Positions 17,574-25,892 of a stretch of 64,000 nt of DNA are shown piece by piece. The first letter of the stretch is position 1. Each line of letters begins with the position of its first letter. Origin of the DNA: Amorphoplanes friuliensis DSM 7358 (GTDB taxonomy: Bacteria; Actinomycetota; Actinomycetes; Mycobacteriales; Micromonosporaceae); contig NC_022657.1 of the NCBI RefSeq assembly GCF_000494755.1, positions 2,394,001 to 2,458,000 of the forward strand. The letters are read 5' to 3'. The translations under genes were made by a program, and so were the position numbers. The notes beneath the pieces were generated by a model. It was not told the origin of the DNA and made no database searches. It saw only the letters and a list, made by a program, of their open reading frames with translations.

Positions 17574-20500
17574 GTGTCGTCCGGTTCCGGTTCCGACCCC
17601 CACATGCTCGCGCTCCTCCGCGCCATCCGCCTCCGCCTGGCCGCCCCCGAAGCCGCCGAAGCCGGCGCGGCCGACACCGAAGCCGCCCTGGCTGCCCAGG
17701 GCCCGCCGCCGGAGCCCGTCCACCCGGACTGGGTGGTGCATCCGCACTGGCCGGAGCACGTGTCCGACGAGCAGGTGACCGGGCCGCCGGCCGTGGGCCC
17801 TGCGCTCCCGTCCGCCGCGCGCCCCGAACTGCCCGCCGCGCCTTCGCCGTCACCAGGGTCGTCTCCGTCTACGCCGTCACCAGCGTCTTCGTCGTCGCCC
17901 GCGTCTCCGCTTCGTTCCGCGTCTTCGTCGTTGCCCGCGTCTCCGTTTTCTTCGGCGTCTTCGCCGCCGCCCGCATCCTCCGCCTCGTCCGCGCTTCCGC
18001 AGTTACCTGCGTCGTCGGCTGAGCCTGCGTCTTTGCCTTTGCCTGCTGCGCATCCGTTCCGTGACCTCGTCCGGGGCGGGGTGCCTCGTTCTGAACGGGA
18101 GATCGCGGAGGCCGAGGCGCAACGGGTGGGCGGCGCCTTCCGGCCCGGTGACTTTCAGGCCGGGGTGGGCTCGGTTCCGAGCGGCCCACGGACGCCCTAC
18201 CCCAGCGGACCGAGCGGCCCTGGACCCAGCGGTCCCGGACCGGCTGGTCCCGGTCCCAGCGGACCAGGGCCCACTGGGCCACCGCCCAGCGGCCCTCCGC
18301 CCTCCGGGCAACCGACTTCATCGCCTGCACCACCCTCACCATCTCCCGGCGGGCAACCGAGTTCGTCTCCCGTGCCCCCTTCGTTCTCGCCCGGCAGCCC
18401 GCCGAGCTCGTCTCCGTCTTCGCCGGGCGGGCAGCCGGCTCCCGCGCCGTCGCCGCCTTCGATCGCGCCCGGTGGGCAGCCGGCACCAACGCCTTTGCCG
18501 CCTTCACCTGGTGGGCAGCCCACTTATTCTCCGGCGCCGCCTTCGCCTGTCCCGGGCAGCCAGCCGACGCCTGCGCCGCCTGTTCCGGGTAGGCAGCCGA
18601 CTCCCGCGCCTGCGCCGCCTGCTCCGGGTGGGCAGCCGGCGCCGGCGCCTCTGCCACCTTCCGGCGGGCCGCCGACGGGGTCGCTGCCGGGTGGCGGTGC
18701 GTTGGGGCCTGGGGGTTTGCCGCCTGGTCGGCCTGGCTCCGGGGTGCAGACGCCTGGTTCTGGTCCGGCTGGGCCGAGTGGTCCCGTTCCCGGTGGGTTC
18801 GACTCGCCTGGGTGGGGGCCGGGAAGGTCTGCTCTGATGCCGCCGTTGCCCGGTGGGGTGCCGACGCGGCCAGGTATGCCGCTGGCTTCTGGTGGGCAGG
18901 CCGGTGAGAACGGAGGTTCATCCGGCGCTGGTGCGGGCAAGGGGCAGGGCATGTCTTCCGGCCCACCCATGTCCGCTAACGGCCTCGGCCGGGTGACGCC
19001 CAACCCGATCGCTGCGAGCGGTGGTTATCCCCAAGGTTCGTCGATTCTTCCCGCCGTTCGGCCGGCGATGGGCACGACTCCCGTGCCGGGTGCCGCACCG
19101 GTTCCCGGCGCTGGGCAGGCCCCTGCCCCCGGAACCTCAGGTCCGGCCGGCCTCCCCGGTGGGCAGGGCGCCGGCGGACCCGGTGCGGCCGGGCAAGGCG
19201 CATCCGGCGCAGGCGTAGGCGGTCCAGGCGCGAATGTGCCGGGTTCAGGCGGCTTCAGCGGAGGCGCTCCCGGCGCAGGCATCCCCGGCACGGCCGGGCC
19301 GGGCTCAGGCAATCCGGGCTCAGGTATTCCGGGCGCGGCGGGGTCAGGCTCGGGCGTCCCGGGCTCAGGCATTCCCGGCGCGGCCGGGTCAGGCTCGGGC
19401 GTCCCGGGCTCAGGCATTCCCGGCGCGGCCGGGTCAGGCTCGGGCGTCCCGGGCTCAGGCATTCCCGGCGCGGCCGGGTCAGGCTCAGGCGTCCCGGGCT
19501 CAGGCATTCCCGGCGCGGCCGGGTCAGGCCCAGGCGTTCCCGGCTCAGGCTTCCCTGGCGCGGGCGGATCTGGTTCTGGCGCCTCCGGCGCGGGTGGAAC
19601 AGGCGCGGGTGGTTCGGTTCCAGGTGGTTCAAGTCCGGGCGGTCCAGGCATGGGCGGCGCGGGGCAGGGTGGCCTTGCACCCGGCGCCGGTGGCGTGGGC
19701 GCACCAGGCGCAGGTGCTCCAGGCGTTGGTGGTCCAGGCGCGGGCGGGTCGGGTGCGGCCGGTGGGGGACAGAGCGCGCTGGGGCCCGGCGCGGGCGGTT
19801 CGGTGACCGGTGGCGCGGGCGGATCGGGTGCGGGTCAGAGTCCCGGGTCGGCGCTTGTGCCGAGCGGCCAGGTCCCCGGCAGCGGTCTGGTGCCGCGTAC
19901 CAACCCACAGACCCCCGGCACTCCGGGCGTTGTGGTGCCGCGGTCGGGGCCGACTACCGCGTACCCGCCGGGTGCTGGGCCTTGGGGTGTGGGTGTGCCG
20001 GCACTGCCGGCGGGCAGTACCGAGCCGATCAGTGGGATTCCGGGGATCGGCGGGCCGCGGTCGGTCGGGCAGCCGTGGCCGGGGGATCCGGTCACGCCCG
20101 CGAGCCCGTTCGGGCCGGTGCGGATGCCGGGGATGGTGCCGCCTGCGGGCGTACGCCCGGGGTTGCCCGCTGATGGCATGGACCCGGCCGATGACGCCGC
20201 GTTGCACGAGATTCAGCGGCTGCTGAGCAACAGCCTGTCGCTGGCCGGTGGGCCCGAGGATGTCGCTGTGCGGTTGCGGGCTGCGCTGGCGCAGGCGCAG
20301 CCGGCGTTGTTCGCGAAGCTGCCGGGCGGTCCGGTCTGGCAGGCCGAGCAGCTCGCGCAGGCGCTGACGTGGCTGGTGCACAACCTCGACCAGCCGCCGC
20401 TGCTGGCCGCCGCTAGTGGCCGGCTCGGTGTGGCGCTCGCGGAGTGCGGGGTGCTGCCGCAGCAGTTGCAGCTGGCCGGGGCGGCGCTGGCGGAGGCGAT

Positions 20501-21305
20501 GCGCGCCGGGATGCCCGCGAACGGGTGGCGGCAGGACTTCGATCAGGCGTGGCGGTCGACGTGGCAGCACGCGTACGAGTGGATCGCGCACGGGATGGCG
20601 GGTGCGGCGTACCAGCCGGCGGTGTGGATGGCTGTGGTGGTCGGGCACGAGCGGCGGCGGGACGATCTGGCGGTGCTGCGGTTGCGGCCGTACCTGCCGA
20701 TGCCGTACCGGCCGGGGCAGTACGCGCGGATCGAGGTGCCGGAGCTGCCCGGCATCTGGCGGCCGTACTCGCTGGCCGGGGCGCCGCGGCGGGACAACAT
20801 CGTCGAGCTGCACGTGCGGGCGAAAAGTGAGGCCGGCGTCAGTGGCACGCTCGTCTATCACACGCAGGTCGGTGACACGGTTCGCATCGGGCGGTCCGAG
20901 GGGGAGATGGGTCTGCCCGAGTCGGGCCGTGACCTGCTGATGATCGCGGGCGACACCGGTGTGGTGCCGTTGAAGGCGTTGCTCACCGAGCTCGCCGCCA
21001 CCGGTGATCCGCGGTCGGCGGTGCTGTTCTGGGGTGTGCGCACGCTGGCCGAGCTCTACGACGGCGACGACGTGGCGGAGATCGCCCGCGCCTGCCGCCG
21101 GGCCACGGTCATCCCGGTGATCTCCGAGGGCGAGGCCGGCCCGTACGCGTCCGGCCTGGTCACCGACGCCGTCGCGGCGTACGGGGAATGGTCGGAGCAC
21201 GAGGTCTATCTCGCCGGCCCGCCGCTGATGCTGGTGGCGACGAGCGCCGCGCTGCAACTGCTCGGGGTGGCGCCGGAGCGCATCCACCACGACCGGCCCG
21301 AATGA
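17574..21305 (+). CDS. Giant Pro/Gly-rich protein ending in globin-like and FAD/NAD reductase domains
   Basis: About 1243 residues. The C-terminal third matches flavohemoglobin: a globin-like region (about 872-1015) and a ferredoxin-NADP reductase module (from about 1022) with RPYSLA for FAD, GDTGVVPLKALL for NAD and YLAGPPLML near the end. About 790 residues before it are low-complexity: Ser/Pro-rich, then PxPGGQP-type repeats, then Gly-rich, including five 15-residue units. In the globin part the proximal His of flavohemoglobins aligns with Leu955 (LGVALAECGV) and the distal Tyr is replaced, so heme binding is doubtful. GTG at 17574 follows GGGGG by 7 nt; GTG at 17568 is possible. Its partner and role are unknown. 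Confidence 0.8.
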   Translation: MSSGSGSDPHMLALLRAIRLRLAAPEAAEAGAADTEAALAAQGPPPEPVHPDWVVHPHWPEHVSDEQVTGPPAVGPALPSAARPELPAAPSPSPGSSPSTPSPASSSSPASPLRSASSSLPASPFSSASSPPPASSASSALPQLPASSAEPASLPLPAAHPFRDLVRGGVPRSEREIAEAEAQRVGGAFRPGDFQAGVGSVPSGPRTPYPSGPSGPGPSGPGPAGPGPSGPGPTGPPPSGPPPSGQPTSSPAPPSPSPGGQPSSSPVPPSFSPGSPPSSSPSSPGGQPAPAPSPPSIAPGGQPAPTPLPPSPGGQPTYSPAPPSPVPGSQPTPAPPVPGRQPTPAPAPPAPGGQPAPAPLPPSGGPPTGSLPGGGALGPGGLPPGRPGSGVQTPGSGPAGPSGPVPGGFDSPGWGPGRSALMPPLPGGVPTRPGMPLASGGQAGENGGSSGAGAGKGQGMSSGPPMSANGLGRVTPNPIAASGGYPQGSSILPAVRPAMGTTPVPGAAPVPGAGQAPAPGTSGPAGLPGGQGAGGPGAAGQGASGAGVGGPGANVPGSGGFSGGAPGAGIPGTAGPGSGNPGSGIPGAAGSGSGVPGSGIPGAAGSGSGVPGSGIPGAAGSGSGVPGSGIPGAAGSGSGVPGSGIPGAAGSGPGVPGSGFPGAGGSGSGASGAGGTGAGGSVPGGSSPGGPGMGGAGQGGLAPGAGGVGAPGAGAPGVGGPGAGGSGAAGGGQSALGPGAGGSVTGGAGGSGAGQSPGSALVPSGQVPGSGLVPRTNPQTPGTPGVVVPRSGPTTAYPPGAGPWGVGVPALPAGSTEPISGIPGIGGPRSVGQPWPGDPVTPASPFGPVRMPGMVPPAGVRPGLPADGMDPADDAALHEIQRLLSNSLSLAGGPEDVAVRLRAALAQAQPALFAKLPGGPVWQAEQLAQALTWLVHNLDQPPLLAAASGRLGVALAECGVLPQQLQLAGAALAEAMRAGMPANGWRQDFDQAWRSTWQHAYEWIAHGMAGAAYQPAVWMAVVVGHERRRDDLAVLRLRPYLPMPYRPGQYARIEVPELPGIWRPYSLAGAPRRDNIVELHVRAKSEAGVSGTLVYHTQVGDTVRIGRSEGEMGLPESGRDLLMIAGDTGVVPLKALLTELAATGDPRSAVLFWGVRTLAELYDGDDVAEIARACRRATVIPVISEGEAGPYASGLVTDAVAAYGEWSEHEVYLAGPPLMLVATSAALQLLGVAPERIHHDRPE
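19317..19541 (+). repeat. Five 45-bp in-frame tandem repeats
   Basis: Five near-identical copies start at 19317, 19362, 19407, 19452 and 19497. Each encodes GSGIPGAAGSGSGVP, with degenerate copies on both sides. The repeat keeps frame, so copy-number change would only alter linker length. Confidence 0.92.
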
Positions 21306-21429
21306 TTCGGTTTCGCGGCTTATAACGCACTATCGGTTACCTGATCGGTGGATGAAACACCGAGAGTAACGCTCGTAAGGTCGAGGCGCAGCCCAAAACC
21401 GCCCCTCGTCCTCACCGGGAGTAACACCT

Positions 21430-22311
21430 GTGCGGTCACCGGAACCGGCCCGGCGCAGCCTGATGCCGATCGCCGCCCTGGCAGCAACCGTCATCCTCCT
21501 GGTCACGGGAGCGGCCTCGGTCAACGAACCGGCGACGAACATCGCCGCAGGTGGCGAGGCGGTGCCGGAGTCCGGCCGGGCCGTACGCCCGGCGCCGGCC
21601 CCGACCGTCCGGGTGATGTCCTTCAACACCTGCGGTGCAGCCTGCAACGACGGCGAAGTCCCGCGCACCGCGGCCTACCTCGCCCGCACGGTGATCGCCC
21701 AACGCTCCGAGGTCGTGTTCCTGCAGGAACTCTGCCGCAGCCAGTTCCGGAAGATCCAGAGCCTGACCCGCACCCGCGGCTACCAGGCAATCTTCGCCGC
21801 GCAGACCAGATCCCGCCGCTGCGGTGGCGACTTCGGCGTCGCCCTCCTGGTCCGCGGAAAAACCTGGGGCAAGGTGGTCCGCCGGCTCCCCGGCCGCCCC
21901 GGCTTCGAACGCCGGGTACTGCTCGGCGCGCAAGCCCAGGTCGCCGGCCGCCAGACCTTCGTCGCGGTCGTGCACACCTCACCCAGCGTGCGCGCCGGCC
22001 GCCCCCGCCAACTACGCGCGGTTGCCGACTTCCTGCGCCCCTACGCGAGCGGCCCCGCCATCGTCGGCGGCGACTTCAACACCCTCCCCGGCGATCCCGG
22101 CCTGTCGGGCCTGCTCTCGCGCACCGCAGGCGGCACCGGGCGCTACCTCGAACTCGACCAGCTGCGCCGCCGCCCCACCTTCGAAACGGTCAGCCGCAAG
22201 ATCGACTACATCTTCGCCTCGGAAAGCTCCTTCGCCTCCCCGGCCGCCGCCGGCCTGCGCACCACAATGTCCGACCACCGCATCTACGTAGGAACCTTCC
22301 GAGCCATTTGA
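21430..22311 (+). CDS. Secreted endonuclease/exonuclease/phosphatase-fold protein
   Basis: A 293-residue exported protein. An N-terminal hydrophobic segment (LMPIAALAATVILLVTGAAS, residues ~11-30) acts as signal peptide or anchor. The EEP fold follows: SFNTC (Asn), FLQELC (metal-binding Glu), VVHTS, GDFNTLPGD (Asp/Asn) and the terminal SDHRIY with the catalytic His. DNase, phosphodiesterase and sphingomyelinase-like activities are all possible. GTG start with GGGAG upstream. The stop codon begins a run of short tandem repeats. Confidence 0.87.
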   Translation: MRSPEPARRSLMPIAALAATVILLVTGAASVNEPATNIAAGGEAVPESGRAVRPAPAPTVRVMSFNTCGAACNDGEVPRTAAYLARTVIAQRSEVVFLQELCRSQFRKIQSLTRTRGYQAIFAAQTRSRRCGGDFGVALLVRGKTWGKVVRRLPGRPGFERRVLLGAQAQVAGRQTFVAVVHTSPSVRAGRPRQLRAVADFLRPYASGPAIVGGDFNTLPGDPGLSGLLSRTAGGTGRYLELDQLRRRPTFETVSRKIDYIFASESSFASPAAAGLRTTMSDHRIYVGTFRAI

Positions 22312-22376
22312 TGCGGTTTTGATGGCGGCTTTCTGACGGCGGTTTTCTTGACGGCGGTCCTTTGACGGCGGTCCTT
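22310..22376. repeat. 14-15-bp tandem repeat at the EEP gene stop
   Basis: Five imperfect units beginning GATGCGG, GATGGCGG, GACGGCGG (three times), each followed by a pyrimidine-rich tail, run directly from the stop codon. Confidence 0.75.
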
Positions 22377-22430
22377 CGGCTGCTTCGGACAGAAATTCAT
22401 GTCGTAGGTCCGTGCCTGGCACAGACCGTC

Positions 22431-22791
22431 GCTCCCGCCGATTGCCAGGTCCGTGCCCGCTCACCCGCCGGTGAGTCGAAGTAACCCAAGTGCCGCGGCC
22501 AGGGCCCGACGCGCACGGGCGGCACTAGGGTCCGGCCGCGGGGTGTCAGGGCCTCGTCGCATGACGTGCGCGCACTAGCGTCCCAGCGCCCCTCGCGCCG
22601 ATGGCGAGGTCCGTGCCGCTCACCCGCTGGCGAGCCGGAGTGGCCGAGTGCCGCGGGTCAGGGCCTCGACGGCCACGGAGTCTGGACGCGGGGTGTCAGG
22701 ACCTTGTTGCACGACGTGGACGCCCGGGCGTTCGAGCGCCGCTCGCGCCGGTGGCGGGGTCCGTGCCGGCTCGTCTGCCGGTGGGTTGGAG
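22431..22791 (-). repeat. Degenerate tandem copies of the murL 3' end
   Basis: This stretch (22312-22791) has no convincing gene. Blocks starting at about 22431 and 22591 repeat, with 150-160-bp period, the sequence that starts at 22741 and runs into the 3' coding end of murL. All share CGCCGRTGGCGRGGTCCGTGCC-like starts and a later GGGTGTCAGGRCCT/GTGTCATGACCT block. Read on the minus strand the middle copy gives KVLTPRVQTP, matching EVMTPSGQTF of the MurL C-terminus. Confidence 0.7.
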
Positions 22792-24147
22792 TCAGTCGAG
22801 TGCTGTGGCGAGGGCCTTGGCGTAGGCGGGCGGTACGAAGGTCTGGCCGCTCGGTGTCATGACCTCGTCGCGCGACGCTGCGGCCCAGGCGTCGGCCGGC
22901 ACCGCCGCGCGCAGCGCCACGATCACCGGCGCGGAGCTCCACTGCGGGTCGTCGCCGAGCATTGTCAGCGCGACCAGGGATTCTTCGACCTCGCCGACGC
23001 ATTCGAAGGGCTTGTGGGCGTCGATGCCGAGCAGTTCCAGGTAGCCCGGGACCTGGGCCGGGTCGGCGAACAGGTCGCGGCCGAAGATGTGGGTGAGGCG
23101 GTCGCGGGACATCGACGGTGCCATGGCCAGGGCCACGAAGCGGCATTTCGGGCAGTCGCCGCACCAGCGGACGGTCGGGTCGTGCAGTTTGAACGCCTTG
23201 TTGCAGCTGGTCACCACGTCGTCGTACGCCGTGTAGCGCGCGAACAGCTGGGCGATGTGCAGCTCCGACAGGGAGCGCAGCAGGGAGAAGTACGGCTCGG
23301 TGATCCCGGTGTGCGCCGTGACGGCGGCCCGGAGCAGACCTTCGGCCTCGACGCCCTTGGACCACTGGTGGTTGATCTCGTGACCGTTCCAGACCAGGTT
23401 CGGGTCCGACGCGGAGCGCTCGTTGGACATCACCACCGGGCCCAGACCGTGCAGGGCGGCAGTCGCGATCGCGATCAGGGAGTTGATCGCCGTCACGGGG
23501 ATGTGGCCGTTGAGGGCGCCGGCCTTGTTGAGCTCGAACAGGCGCGGGTCGAGCTTGCGGCGGGCGGCCAGCGCGGGCAGGCCGGACGCGGCGTTCACGT
23601 TGACGATCACCGGGTTGGGGTTGACCGAGAACGGCACCGGGTCGAACCCGGCGGCGCGCAGGATCTCCAGCGTGACGATCGAGTCCTTGCCACCGCCGAC
23701 GGCCGACAGCGGGCGGCCCTCGACGATCGGGAGCGGCGAGGCGGCCGGTGCGACCTCGGGCACCTCCACCGCGAGTGACAGCACGTACGGCAGCTTGTTC
23801 ACGTACGCGTACTCGCCGAGGCCCTTGGTGTAGACGGCCGTGAAGAACGCCGCCGCCTCGGTGGGGAAGGCCGTCGGGACCACGATGCGCGGCGCCGCGC
23901 CGACCTTGTAGTAGCTGACGCCGGCCACGACGTGCAGCAGCTCGAGCACCTTGAAGAAGTGCTCGGGCGGCGCACCGCCGGTCACGGGGAAGGTGATCGT
24001 CTCGGTGAACTCCAGCGGCTCGGGACCGTCGAGGAGGTAGTCGAACTCCGCGACTCCCGTCGCCGGATCGAACCTGTATGCGGGGAACCGCATGACCTCG
24101 AACTGCGCGTGCACCCGGAAGCTCCCGTCGTAGGACCAGCGAGCCAT
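22792..24147 (-). CDS. murL: UDP-N-acetyl-alpha-D-muramoyl-L-alanyl-L-glutamate epimerase
   Basis: A 451-residue protein matching the MurL family, which in the Xanthomonas pathway converts the L-Glu of UDP-MurNAc-L-Ala-L-Glu to D-Glu with ATP. A PP-loop-like SAVGGGKDS (148-156) marks the adenylating nucleotide-binding site, and Cys315, Cys329, Cys332 and Cys335 (WCGDCPKC) form a likely metal-binding cluster. The N-terminal ~145 residues are a beta-rich domain. Start ATG at 24147 was chosen because the longer open frame upstream is antisense to murD2. It is divergent from murD2 with 30 bp between starts, and its 3' end is followed by degenerate partial copies of itself. Confidence 0.88.
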   Translation of the reverse strand: MARWSYDGSFRVHAQFEVMRFPAYRFDPATGVAEFDYLLDGPEPLEFTETITFPVTGGAPPEHFFKVLELLHVVAGVSYYKVGAAPRIVVPTAFPTEAAAFFTAVYTKGLGEYAYVNKLPYVLSLAVEVPEVAPAASPLPIVEGRPLSAVGGGKDSIVTLEILRAAGFDPVPFSVNPNPVIVNVNAASGLPALAARRKLDPRLFELNKAGALNGHIPVTAINSLIAIATAALHGLGPVVMSNERSASDPNLVWNGHEINHQWSKGVEAEGLLRAAVTAHTGITEPYFSLLRSLSELHIAQLFARYTAYDDVVTSCNKAFKLHDPTVRWCGDCPKCRFVALAMAPSMSRDRLTHIFGRDLFADPAQVPGYLELLGIDAHKPFECVGEVEESLVALTMLGDDPQWSSAPVIVALRAAVPADAWAAASRDEVMTPSGQTFVPPAYAKALATALD

Positions 24148-24177
24148 ACTAATGCGACTCGACCGAGGGAGACGAAA
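24148..24177. promoter_or_regulatory. Short divergent murL-murD2 control region
   Basis: Only 30 bp separate the two starts. It includes the AT-rich ACTAAT and the murD2 Shine-Dalgarno GAGGGAGA (24165-24172, 5 nt before GTG). CATACT (24145-24150) overlaps the murL start, so the promoters must overlap. Confidence 0.5.
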
Positions 24178-25530
24178 GTGCGCCTGACCGACCTGCGCGG
24201 ACGTTCCGTGGCCGTCTGGGGGACCGGCCGTGAGGGCCGTGCCGCCGTCGTTGCGATCGCCGCTCACGGTCCGTCGCGCCTGATCGCGGTGGACGACAGC
24301 GCCAACTTCCTCTCGGTGCCGTGGGAGGGCGAGCTGGCCGCCCTGGCGCCGCTCGCCGGCGGTGATCACGCGTTTGCCGCCCTGGTCGCCGCCGATGTGG
24401 TCGTGCGGTCTCCGGGTGTGCCGCAGACGCACCCCTGGATGGCGGAGCTGCGGTCGCGGGGTGTCACCGTGACCGGTGGCAGCGCCCTGTGGATGGCCGA
24501 CCACGCCGCCCGGACGATCGGGGTCACCGGCAGCAAGGGCAAGAGCACCACGTCGAGCCTGATCAGTCATCTGCTGGCGGCGGTGGGCCGGCCGAACGTC
24601 TTCGGCGGCAACATCGGTGTCCCGCTGCTCGACCTGCCTCCCGCGGAGCAGTACGTCCTCGAGCTGTCCAGCTATCAGTGCAGCGACCTGACCGACTCGC
24701 CCCGGGTGGCCGTGGTGACCTCGCTGTTCCCGGAGCACCTGGACGCGCACGGCGGTGAACGCGAGTACTACCGCGACAAGCTCAACCTGCTCGCGCACGC
24801 GCCCGAGCTGATCGTGATCAACGGCGCGGACGAGCGGCTGGTGACCGAGACGGTGGCCGTGAAGGACGCCAACGGTTTTGCGGCGATCCCGGCCGGCGGC
24901 GGTGACTCGCGGTTCCGGGTCGAGGACGACGGTGAGGTGTACTGCAGCGACGAGGTGCTCTTCCCGCGTGGCACGCTGCGGCTGCGGGGCCGGCACAACG
25001 GCCGCAACCTGTGTGTCGCCCTGGCCGTCCTGGACGGCATCGGCATCGACGTGGTGGCCGAGCGCGACACGCTGCGGGCGGCCGTCGAGTCGTTCCAGGG
25101 GCTGCCGCACCGCCTGGCGGAGATCGAGGACCCGTCCGGGCTGACGTTCGTCGACGACACTCTCTCGACCAGCCCGTACTCCGCGATGCACGCGATCGAC
25201 GCGTACGAGGGCCGGCCGTTGACCGTGCTGGTCGGCGGGACCGACCGCGGCCTGGACTATGCGCCGCTGCGGGAGCACCTGCGACACCTGGAGCTGACCG
25301 TGATCGGGTTGCCGGACAGCGGGCCGCGGATCCTCGAGGAGCTCGCCGGTCTGCCCGGGGTGCGCACCGAGGAGGCCGAGGATCTGCCGTCGGCGGTGCG
25401 TCTGGCGCGCAAGCTGACGCCGCCCGGGGGAGTGGTGCTGCTGTCGCCGGCGGCGCCGAGTTACGGGCGGTTCCGCAACTTCGAGCACCGCTCCGAGGTC
25501 TTCGCCCAGGCGGTCCGCGACAGCGCCTGA
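24178..25530 (+). CDS. murD2: UDP-N-acetylmuramoyl-L-alanine--L-glutamate ligase
   Basis: A 450-residue Mur ligase. The ATP-binding GVTGSKGKSTT spans 115-125, and the central YVLELSSYQCSDL and FPEHLDAHG segments and the C-terminal VGGTDRGLDYAPL fit MurD-like enzymes. Placed head-to-head with murL, it is best read as the MurD2 type that adds L-Glu (not D-Glu) to UDP-MurNAc-L-Ala; a usual MurD would sit in the dcw cluster. The short N-terminal Rossmann domain starts LRGRSVAVWGTGREG. The GTG start has a good Shine-Dalgarno. A 14-bp terminator follows. Confidence 0.85.
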   Translation: MRLTDLRGRSVAVWGTGREGRAAVVAIAAHGPSRLIAVDDSANFLSVPWEGELAALAPLAGGDHAFAALVAADVVVRSPGVPQTHPWMAELRSRGVTVTGGSALWMADHAARTIGVTGSKGKSTTSSLISHLLAAVGRPNVFGGNIGVPLLDLPPAEQYVLELSSYQCSDLTDSPRVAVVTSLFPEHLDAHGGEREYYRDKLNLLAHAPELIVINGADERLVTETVAVKDANGFAAIPAGGGDSRFRVEDDGEVYCSDEVLFPRGTLRLRGRHNGRNLCVALAVLDGIGIDVVAERDTLRAAVESFQGLPHRLAEIEDPSGLTFVDDTLSTSPYSAMHAIDAYEGRPLTVLVGGTDRGLDYAPLREHLRHLELTVIGLPDSGPRILEELAGLPGVRTEEAEDLPSAVRLARKLTPPGGVVLLSPAAPSYGRFRNFEHRSEVFAQAVRDSA

Positions 25531-25571
25531 CGGGTTCTGGACGAAATTATTGCCAGACCGTGATCTTGTTT

Positions 25572-25604
25572 CGAAACGCCCTCGCTGGTTGCGAGGGCGT
25601 TTCG
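25572..25604 (+). terminator. Terminator after murD2
   Basis: A perfect 14-bp stem (CGAAACGCCCTCGC/GCGAGGGCGTTTCG) with 5-nt loop TGGTT lies 41 bp after the murD2 stop. Confidence 0.88.
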
Positions 25605-25892
25605 CGTTGTCCGCCCACTCGGCCGTTCGGCCGAGGTGAGAACGCCGTTTGACCCCGCTGTGCACCGCAAAAGGCCGATGAACAAACCGGTCTAAACGGG
25701 TGGATGTGATGGCGGTCACGCCGTTTCGGCCATATAGGGATCGACGCGTGTCAACCGGCTCCCGTGTCACACACATTTACGGATGTGCTCTTGGTAACGG
25801 TTTGAAAACTTCACCCACGGGCTTGACATGAGGGGTCAGAAAGTAAGAACTTTTACCGCGACAGTTAACACTCCTTTCTGAAGGGACGGCCC
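25605..25892 (+). promoter_or_regulatory. Regulatory region of the amino-sugar island
   Basis: The 362-bp gap after murD2 holds no gene. After the terminator it becomes AT-richer than its surroundings. TTGACA (25823-25828) and AGAACT 17 bp later form a promoter upstream of the RpiR gene; GAAGGGA before the ATG is its ribosome binding site. Confidence 0.6.
25843..25856. promoter_or_regulatory. GTAA-N6-TTAC palindrome, candidate RpiR operator
   Basis: GTAAGAACTTTTAC overlaps the -10 region of the promoter for the regulator and transporter genes, an ideal place for autorepression by the MurR/RpiR protein. Half-sites are only 4 bp perfect. Confidence 0.45.

Noticed and set aside
19317..19541. 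CRISPR-like array
   Set aside because: The units are directly contiguous, without spacers, and translate in frame as Gly/Pro repeats.
21306..21429. Possible riboswitch before the EEP gene
   Set aside because: A small hairpin (TCGGTG/CACCGA) is present, but I could not match any known riboswitch core.
24148..25776. N-terminal extension of MurL to 994 residues
   Set aside because: The extra sequence is antisense to murD2 and Arg/Gln-rich; the MurL family starts at the ATG at 24147.
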